A DNA stretch of 11,487 nt. Origin: an uncultured Clostridia bacterium. Its GTDB lineage: Bacteria; Bacillota; Clostridia; Christensenellales; Borkfalkiaceae. The position numbers were made by a program, and so were the translations under genes. The first letter of the stretch is position 1; every line of letters starts with the position of its first letter. The notes beneath the pieces were generated by a model, which was not told where the DNA came from, searched no databases, and saw only the letters and a list, made by a program, of their open reading frames with translations. The DNA lies in assembly GCA_947629845.1 (NCBI GenBank), contig CANRFD010000038.1:1-11487 (forward strand), in the 5' to 3' direction. This document shows positions 6,842 through 11,487 of this stretch, in pieces.

Positions 6842-6848
6842 TCACTCC
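6842..6848 (-). promoter_or_regulatory. ligA ribosome-binding site fused to the pcrA stop
   Basis: GGAGTGA contains the last pcrA codon (GAG) and the TGA stop. GGAG (6845-6848) is 6 bases from the ligA ATG. This is the same stop/ribosome-site fusion as at the yicC-gmk junction. Confidence 0.75.
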
Positions 6849-9139
6849 AAAATTTCCAGCGGGGCGAGCGCCGCCGCCAAATCTTTGTTGCCCGCCGCCT
6901 CGAAGCGGACGGTCAGGATGAGATTATCGGAAACGCCGCGCATGGCGACGATCTCCCCCTCGCCGAAGCGCGTGTGCCGCACCTTCACGCCGACCCGGAA
7001 CCGCGACGTATCGCGCTTGGGGGCGGAGGGCTGCCCCGCTGTGGCGGGAGCGCTGCGGACGGGGGGCTTCCCCGTGCCGAAGGTGGGATAGGAGGCGCTT
7101 TCGCGCTGCTCCGAATAGCTGCCGACGCGGCGCGCCGCACCGTCGCCGCGCGTTCCCCCATAGCCGTCGCCGCCGCCGTAGCCGCCTCCGTAGCCGCCGC
7201 CCGCATAGCCGCCGTAGCCGAGACGGCTGCGGGAGCGATCTTCGGGCAGGGCGAGCTCCTCCTTGAGCTCCTCCACGAAGCGGGAGCGCGCGGTGGGCTC
7301 CCTCTTCCCATAGAGGTAGCGGCTGCGCGAGCGGGTGAGATAGAGCCGCCGCTTTGCACGCGTGATGGCGACGTACATGAGACGGCGTTCCTCCTCCAAA
7401 TCGTGCGTGCTGTCCGAGGCGCGGGAGGTGGGCATGACGTTCTCCTCGAGGCCGATGAGAAATACGGTGGAAAATTCCAGACCCTTGACCGCGTGGATGG
7501 TGGCGAGCGTGACGTAGTCGCCGTCGTCCATCTCGTCGGTGTCGGAATACAGCGTGATCTCCTGCAGGTAGTCGGCGAGGGAGGCGCCCTCGTTCATGCG
7601 CACAAATTCGTCGACGGAGTTCTGAAACTCGTCGATGTTGGCACGCTTGGTGACGCTCTCGTCAGAGTTATCGGCATACTGCGTAAGCATGCCCGAGCTG
7701 TTGATGAGATAGGCGGTGAGTTTATCCACCGGGAGCTCCTGCGAGCGGTACACGAGATCCTTGATGTAGGCGCCGAAGGAGCGCACCTTCTCCCTTGCCG
7801 AAGCGGCCAGCGGAAGTTCGTCCGCGGCGAGCACGGCGTCGTAGAGGGAGAGGTCTTCATTTTGGGCGAAATCCGACAGCGTTTGCACGGTTTTGTCTCC
7901 GATGCCCCTGCGCGGAACGTTGATGACGCGCATTACGGCCTCGCTGTCGAAGGGGTTTGCGATGACGCGGAGGTACGCCAAAATATCCTTGATCTCCTTG
8001 CGCTCGAAGAACTTGAAGCCGCCGAATACCTTGTAGGGAATGCCGTAGCCCGTAAATTCCTGCTCGAAGGAGCGGGTGAGCGCGTTGATGCGCATGAGCA
8101 CCGCGAAATCAGAGTACTTCGCGCCGCCGCGGCGGGCCTCCGCGATGAGACGGGCGCAGTAGAGCGCTTCCCCCGCCTCCTCGTCGGCCTCGTAGTAGAC
8201 GGGCTTGTCGCCTGCGGGAGCGTCCGTCCAGAGCTCCTTTCCGCGGCGGAAGGCGTTGTGTGCGATGGAGGCGTTGGCGAGCGCGAGAATGGCTCCCGTG
8301 GAGCGGTAATTGCGCTGGAGCTTGTACATCTTCATCGCGGGGAAGCTGCGCTCGAAGTGCAGGATGTTTTCGATCTTCGCCCCGCGCCAGCCGTAGATGG
8401 ACTGGTCGTCGTCGCCCACGACGAAGAGGTTGCCGTGCACCGAGGCGAGAAGTTTGATGATATCGAACTGCACGGCGTTGGTATCCTGAAACTCGTCGAC
8501 GTGGATGTAGCGGAACTTGCCGGCGAGGTATTCGCGGGCCTCCGCGTCCTCCGAGAGAAGGGAGCGGGTCTCCGTTAAGAGGTCGTCGAAGTCGAGGGCG
8601 TTGTACGCCTTCAGGTGCTTTTGGTAGCGTTCGTAGACGGTGACGATCTCGTCGATGTTGCGTTCGTGGCGGTACTGCACGGCGTAGGCCGCGGGCGGGA
8701 GGCCGAGCATCTTGGCGTTGGAGATGTGGAAGCGCGCGGACTTAAGAAGGCTCTCCTCCTCGAAACCGAGCTCCTTGAACGCCTGCTTGACGATGGCGTT
8801 GCGCTCCTGCTCGGAATAGATGGAAAAATTGTCGCGGATGCCGCGCTTTTCCGCGAACATGCGGAGGATCTTCACGCACATGGAGTGGATGGTGCACACC
8901 CACATTCTGCCCACGCCCACCTCGTTTTCCAGACGGCCGCGCATCTCCCGCGCCGCCTTGTTGGTGAACGTGATGGCAAGGATGCTCTCGGGCGGGACGC
9001 CCTTCTCCAAAAGATAGGCGATGCGGGCGGTGAGAACGCGCGTCTTGCCGCTCCCTGCGCCCGCAAGTACCAAAACCGCGCCCTCGGTATCGAGGACGGG
9101 CTTTTGCTGTTCTTCGTTGAGTTCGTCGAAAATTCCCAT
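6842..9139 (-). CDS. pcrA: UvrD/PcrA-type DNA helicase
   Basis: A 765-aa superfamily 1A 3'-5' helicase acting in excision repair, removal of recombination filaments and plasmid replication; PcrA homologues also bind RNA polymerase. Visible motifs: Walker A AGAGSGKT (26-33), TFTNKAAREMR (57-67), VDEFQDTN (214-221), GDDDQSIYGWRGA (242-254), QRNYRS (275-280), TIHAVKGLEF (547-556) and YVAITRAKRRLYL (589-601). A Gly/Tyr-rich linker (641-667) leads to a C-terminal Tudor-like domain (about 713-750, FRVGVKVRHTRFGEGEI). The ATG at 9139 matches the family start (MGIFDELNEEQ), yet it has no Shine-Dalgarno, and its promoter lies only about 10 bases upstream. It forms an operon with ligA. Confidence 0.96.
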   Translation of the reverse strand: MGIFDELNEEQQKPVLDTEGAVLVLAGAGSGKTRVLTARIAYLLEKGVPPESILAITFTNKAAREMRGRLENEVGVGRMWVCTIHSMCVKILRMFAEKRGIRDNFSIYSEQERNAIVKQAFKELGFEEESLLKSARFHISNAKMLGLPPAAYAVQYRHERNIDEIVTVYERYQKHLKAYNALDFDDLLTETRSLLSEDAEAREYLAGKFRYIHVDEFQDTNAVQFDIIKLLASVHGNLFVVGDDDQSIYGWRGAKIENILHFERSFPAMKMYKLQRNYRSTGAILALANASIAHNAFRRGKELWTDAPAGDKPVYYEADEEAGEALYCARLIAEARRGGAKYSDFAVLMRINALTRSFEQEFTGYGIPYKVFGGFKFFERKEIKDILAYLRVIANPFDSEAVMRVINVPRRGIGDKTVQTLSDFAQNEDLSLYDAVLAADELPLAASAREKVRSFGAYIKDLVYRSQELPVDKLTAYLINSSGMLTQYADNSDESVTKRANIDEFQNSVDEFVRMNEGASLADYLQEITLYSDTDEMDDGDYVTLATIHAVKGLEFSTVFLIGLEENVMPTSRASDSTHDLEEERRLMYVAITRAKRRLYLTRSRSRYLYGKREPTARSRFVEELKEELALPEDRSRSRLGYGGYAGGGYGGGYGGGDGYGGTRGDGAARRVGSYSEQRESASYPTFGTGKPPVRSAPATAGQPSAPKRDTSRFRVGVKVRHTRFGEGEIVAMRGVSDNLILTVRFEAAGNKDLAAALAPLEILE

Positions 9140-9148
9140 TCCGCTTTT

Positions 9149-9177
9149 ATTATATCACAAACCGCCCCGTTGTTCAA
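9149..9177 (-). promoter_or_regulatory. Sigma-A type promoter of pcrA-ligA (near-leaderless)
   Basis: TTGAAC (9172-9177) and TATAAT (9149-9154) are separated by 17 bases on the minus strand. The predicted transcription start is about 9142, three bases before the pcrA ATG at 9139. The -35 box lies inside the inverted repeat CCGTTGAACAACGG, and AAACCG...CGGTTT forms a wider alternative stem. Either could bind a regulator or weakly terminate the upstream transcript. Confidence 0.8.
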
Positions 9178-9199
9178 CGGTTTATGACACAAAATCGCA

Positions 9200-9595
9200 T
9201 CAGTTTTTTCGCCCCTTGATCTCGAACTCGTATTCCCGCTTGAAGCGCTCGAGGGCGCGAAGGTAGCGCTCGGACAGCTCCAAATTGTAGCGCTGCTGCT
9301 CCGAATAGGAGAGCGTGGAGTAGTACGCCCTGTCCGTGAGCCGACCGATGGCATCCGAGACCTCGCCCTCGGAAAGGAGGAGCTCCTTGACTTTCAGGTA
9401 GAAATCGTCGGGCGCCTCGCCCTTGATCCTCTCGCCCACCTTCTCCTGAAAGTAGCGTTCCATCTTGCTCTCGTTGATGCCCTGCTCGCGCGCATGGGAA
9501 CGCTCGCTGTTGAGTTCTTCTTCGCACTGTTTCCAAAATCCCCTCTTCATGCGCAGTTTTGCCTCTTTTGCAAGCGATTTCAACGTCCGCTCCAT
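9200..9595 (-). CDS. Uncharacterised charged helical protein, 131 aa
   Basis: I do not recognise a family. The protein (MERTLKSLAKEAKLRMKRGFW...) is highly charged, rich in Glu, Lys, Arg and Leu, with no signal peptide, membrane segment, Cys cluster or catalytic motif. It is predicted by eye to be almost all alpha-helix, with a possible coiled coil near the C terminus (LERFKREYEFEI). A central Tyr-rich stretch reads DRAYYSTLSYSEQQRYNLELSERYLRAL in scattered form. The start is set by GGAGGAG (9599-9605) directly before ATG 9595. It lies between rpsU and pcrA on the same strand, after the rpsU terminator and with no promoter of its own that I can see, so it may depend on readthrough. Coding status is supported by the ribosome site and the amphipathic, gene-like composition. 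Confidence 0.8.
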   Translation of the reverse strand: MERTLKSLAKEAKLRMKRGFWKQCEEELNSERSHAREQGINESKMERYFQEKVGERIKGEAPDDFYLKVKELLLSEGEVSDAIGRLTDRAYYSTLSYSEQQRYNLELSERYLRALERFKREYEFEIKGRKN

Positions 9596-9598
9596 GTT

Positions 9599-9605
9599 CT
9601 CCTCC
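9599..9605 (-). promoter_or_regulatory. Ribosome-binding site that sets the start of the 131-aa protein
   Basis: GGAGGAG lies three bases before ATG 9595 on the minus strand. It favours this start over an in-frame TTG at 9634, which falls in the T-tract of the rpsU terminator and has no ribosome site. Confidence 0.75.
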
Positions 9606-9632
9606 GATCCGACCGCGTTCGACTTTTTTCGC

Positions 9633-9666
9633 AAAAAAAATCCGCAACTCTCGTTACGGTTTTTTT
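9633..9666 (-). terminator. Intrinsic terminator of rpsU
   Basis: Beginning just past the rpsU stop, minus-strand CCGTAAC (9653-9659) pairs with GTTGCGG (9642-9648) over a GAGA loop (seven pairs, one G-T wobble). An A and eight T follow (9641-9633). Seven A precede the stem (9660-9666) and could pair with the T-tract, so the structure is symmetrical and could also stop plus-strand transcription. Confidence 0.85.
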
Positions 9667-9668
9667 CG

Positions 9669-9845
9669 TCAGTTTCTGCTTCTCTTGCGCGCTGCTTCCG
9701 CTTTCTTTCTCTTCTTCACGGAAGGCTTCTCGTAAAATTCCTTCTTGCGAAGGTCGCCGATGATGCCGTCGCGCGAGCACTTTCTCTTGAAGCGGCGAAG
9801 CGCACTCTCCAAATTTTCGTTTTCTCCGACTTTGATCGTGGACAT
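9669..9845 (-). CDS. rpsU: 30S ribosomal protein S21
   Basis: A 58-aa basic protein of the small ribosomal subunit, located near the 3' end of 16S rRNA and involved in initiation. The translation begins MSTIKVGENENLESALRRF, continues with the family signature KCSRDGIIGDLRKKEFYEKPS, and ends in a Lys/Arg/Ala-rich tail. Length and sequence fit Firmicutes S21. ATG 9845 has AAGGAGG (9857-9863) 11 bases upstream. It is a single-gene unit with a consensus promoter (9889-9917) and its own terminator (9633-9666), implying high, constitutive expression. Confidence 0.96.
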   Translation of the reverse strand: MSTIKVGENENLESALRRFKRKCSRDGIIGDLRKKEFYEKPSVKKRKKAEAARKRSRN

Positions 9846-9888
9846 TCTTCCTCTACCCTCCTTCGCCGCAGCACTTATTAACTGCTAT

Positions 9889-9917
9889 ATTATAGCAAAC
9901 GCAAAGTGGCTTGTCAA
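9889..9917 (-). promoter_or_regulatory. Perfect consensus promoter of rpsU
   Basis: TTGACA (9912-9917), a 17-base spacer and TATAAT (9889-9894), all matching the sigma-A consensus exactly, plus the extended -10 element TGC. Seven A lie directly upstream of the -35 box (9918-9924), resembling an UP element. The transcript should start near 9882, giving a leader of about 37 bases. The -10 box sits in the 13-base palindrome GCTATAATATAGC. Confidence 0.9.
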
Positions 9918-9926
9918 TTTTTTTGC

Positions 9927-9957
9927 GCCGCTTTCGGCGGCAATTTTTATTTTTTTG
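9927..9957 (+). terminator. Hairpin with T-tract facing the plus strand
   Basis: On the plus strand GCCGC (9927-9931) pairs with GCGGC (9937-9941) around TTTCG, followed by AATTTTTATTTTTTT. In this direction it looks like an intrinsic terminator. On the minus strand, where all genes lie, the stem is followed by A residues, so it is not a standard terminator for the isomerase gene ending at 9947. No plus-strand gene feeds into it. Confidence 0.45.
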
Positions 9958-10744
9958 CGCCGTATTTTTCCGCCTTCTCCGCCAGAAATTCGTACGCCGC
10001 CCTGATCTCGCCGATGTCGCCGTAGTCGTTGCCGTAGTTCTCGATGAGAACGGGCCCGTCGAACCCGACGCCTTGGAGGCGGGCGAAGAAGTCGTCGAAG
10101 TCGAACACGCCCCGCCCCGGGAGGCACATCGTTCCGTCGGAGGCGACGTCGCTCACATGGACGTGGGAGATGTTTTCCCCCATCTCCTCGAGGTATTGCC
10201 GCCAATCGTAGCCCGTGATGCGCGCCTGCTTGATATCGAGCACGCCCGCAAGCGTGGGGCACGCCGCCTTGAGCTCGCGAAAGACGCCCGGACGGTTGTA
10301 GAATGCCCATTCGACGTTTTCGTATGCGAGCGTGACGCCGAACTTGCGGCAGAATGCGGCGATCTCCGCCGTCTGCCCTGCTACGCGGGGGATGTTCTCC
10401 CGGAAGGTGCGTTTAAGGCGCGCCACGCCGTGGAAGGTGTAGTACCTGGCGCCGAGGATGCGGGCGGAGCGCATGGTTTCGCCGAGAAAATAATAGGCGT
10501 CCGCCTTGACCCGCGGGTGCGCCGCGTAGAGCTGGGGTTCGAACTGCGTGTTGAGCACGTGCACCGAATGCACCTGTAGCCCGCCCTTTTTCGCGGCGAG
10601 CTGTTCGGCGTAGGACGGCGCGTACTCGCTGAAGGAGGTAAGAAAGACCTCCGCTTCGTCCACCCCCCACTCCGCGAGCAGGGGCACGGCGTCCTCGTTG
10701 TTGAGACGCAGAAAGAGCGTCGCCGTAGAGACCCCCGCGCGCAT
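9947..10744 (-). CDS. Sugar phosphate isomerase/epimerase (AP endonuclease 2-like TIM barrel)
   Basis: A 265-aa protein of the xylose isomerase-like TIM-barrel family. The metal-binding set expected for such isomerases is visible: Glu142 (YENVEW), Asp170 (GVLDIKQA), His196 (HVHVSD) and Glu235 (LIENYG). His59 and His105 (TFHG) lie at strand ends as in relatives. The substrate cannot be read from the sequence; candidates are keto-sugars, inositol derivatives or sugar phosphates. The ATG at 10744 shares its A with the TGA of the upstream dehydrogenase (UGAUG), so translation is coupled; a weak GCGAGG lies 8 bases before it. No signal peptide, so it is cytosolic. No minus-strand terminator follows. 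Confidence 0.88.
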   Translation of the reverse strand: MRAGVSTATLFLRLNNEDAVPLLAEWGVDEAEVFLTSFSEYAPSYAEQLAAKKGGLQVHSVHVLNTQFEPQLYAAHPRVKADAYYFLGETMRSARILGARYYTFHGVARLKRTFRENIPRVAGQTAEIAAFCRKFGVTLAYENVEWAFYNRPGVFRELKAACPTLAGVLDIKQARITGYDWRQYLEEMGENISHVHVSDVASDGTMCLPGRGVFDFDDFFARLQGVGFDGPVLIENYGNDYGDIGEIRAAYEFLAEKAEKYGAKK

Positions 10745-11487
10745 CAGTAGAACCTCGCGAGGAGCTCGTCCGCCGTATCTTCCATAAAGCCCCGCGTGCA
10801 GTACAGCGTGAGCACGGTGAAGCGGTCGCGGATCTTATACGCCTCGAAGAACATGCGCCGCACCGTGTCGCTTCCGACGCCCAACGCGGAGAACTTTGTG
10901 GGGCAGCCGAGGGTGCGAAGGACATTTTCCGCCCATTCGACGGTGGGAAGTTTTTCCGCCTCGGCATAGACCTTTTCGCAATCCTGAAAGGCGGGACGGG
11001 ACTTTAACGTATGGTAAAGGTAGAGCGAGACGAGGGTGCCCAGCCCCACCTTGACGCCGTGGAGCGGGATTTTTTCGCCGCGGCGGAGAAAGTCCATTTC
11101 GAGAAAATGAGACATGTGGTGTTCGGCGCCCGAGGCGGGGCGGGAATTGCCCGCGATGACCATGGCGTACCCCGAGACGAGGAGGGCTTCCGTCAGCCTG
11201 CGGACGCCCGCCTCTTCCCCGCGGACGAGGGCGGGGATGCTGTCCGCACACGCCTGCAATGCGCCGTACATGAGCGAGGCAGCCGCCTCGTTGTAGCCTT
11301 CGCCCGTGAGATAGGACGAGACGCGCCAGTCGGTCAGGCAGCAGTACTTTGCGAGGATGTCCCCCACGCCCGCTCCGATCATGAGTCGGGGCGCTGCGGA
11401 GAGGACGGAGTAATCGAGAAGGACGTCGCGGGCGACCTGCGCTTCACGCGTGATCTTGAACCCGCCCTCGATGAGCGGCGTGACGCC
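10744..11487 (-). CDS. sn-Glycerol-1-phosphate dehydrogenase family protein (5' end outside window)
   Basis: The frame stays open to the right edge, leaving the last 247 residues; the nucleotide-binding N terminus is missing. Visible motifs fit the metal-dependent alcohol dehydrogenase-like glycerol-1-phosphate dehydrogenases (EgsA/AraM type): AAPRLMIGAGVGDILAKY, then SRPASGAEHHMSHFLEM and PLHGVKVGLGT. In this family the Asp of GVGD, a His of the EHHMSH segment and the His of PLHG bind the metal. These enzymes interconvert dihydroxyacetone phosphate and sn-glycerol-1-phosphate with NAD(P)H. The ATG at 11382 is internal, since family-like sequence (PLIEGGFKITREAQ) continues upstream of it. It overlaps the isomerase gene by one base. 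A related polyol dehydrogenase activity is possible. Confidence 0.85.
   Translation of the reverse strand, partial: GVTPLIEGGFKITREAQVARDVLLDYSVLSAAPRLMIGAGVGDILAKYCCLTDWRVSSYLTGEGYNEAAASLMYGALQACADSIPALVRGEEAGVRRLTEALLVSGYAMVIAGNSRPASGAEHHMSHFLEMDFLRRGEKIPLHGVKVGLGTLVSLYLYHTLKSRPAFQDCEKVYAEAEKLPTVEWAENVLRTLGCPTKFSALGVGSDTVRRMFFEAYKIRDRFTVLTLYCTRGFMEDTADELLARFY

Noticed and set aside
4754..8578. A 1274-codon open frame on the plus strand, antisense to ligA and pcrA
   Set aside because: It is the shadow of two genes with GC-rich third positions. It is rich in Arg, His, Ala, Gly and Asp without any domain, runs through the 32-bp palindrome, and has no ribosome site; the minus-strand proteins carry complete known motifs.
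9596..9634. A TTG start at 9634 for the 131-aa gene, adding 13 residues
   Set aside because: It falls in the T-tract of the rpsU terminator and lacks a ribosome site, while ATG 9595 has GGAGGAG directly upstream.
9911..10579. A plus-strand frame opposite the sugar isomerase
   Set aside because: Antisense to a protein with intact metal-ligand motifs; it starts in the hairpin and A/T-tract region with no initiation signal.

Overview
This window looks like chromosome from a GC-rich member of the Bacillota, most likely a Clostridia-type gut bacterium; the lineage is an inference. The evidence is the gene order yicC-gmk-rpoZ-priA-def, a Firmicutes-type S21, Shine-Dalgarno sites of the AGGAGG type, near-consensus sigma-A promoters, and intergenic palindromic repeats of a kind I associate with gut Clostridia. 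Every gene I can support lies on the minus strand, so transcription runs from high to low coordinates.

From right to left (transcription order): (1) 11487-9947 holds a two-gene operon, a sn-glycerol-1-phosphate dehydrogenase family protein cut by the window edge and a TIM-barrel sugar phosphate isomerase/epimerase, joined by a UGAUG overlap. (2) 9917-9669 holds rpsU (58 aa) with a perfect TTGACA-17-TATAAT promoter and an intrinsic terminator. (3) 9595-9200 holds an unrecognised charged, helical 131-aa protein. (4) 9177-4892 is a pcrA-ligA operon (UvrD-like helicase and NAD-dependent DNA ligase) with its own promoter, placed so close to the start codon that the mRNA should be nearly leaderless. 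(5) 4877-4810 is a perfect 32-bp inverted repeat. (6) 4759-344 is a second operon, yicC-gmk-rpoZ-priA-def, with its own promoter and a terminator-like hairpin between rpoZ and priA. (7) 343-1 has no gene and is a mosaic of several palindromic repeat units.

The genes serve core information processing: translation (S21), helicase-based repair and nick sealing (PcrA, LigA), RNA turnover (YicC), GMP phosphorylation (Gmk), RNA polymerase omega, replication restart (PriA) and N-terminal deformylation (Def). The right-hand pair looks metabolic. I see no CRISPR array, transposase, phage gene, tRNA or rRNA, and no clearly novel multi-gene system. The points most worth a second look are the leaderless pcrA promoter geometry, the 32-bp palindrome, the structure-conserving repeats at the left end, the unknown 131-aa gene, and the glycerol-1-phosphate dehydrogenase/isomerase pair.
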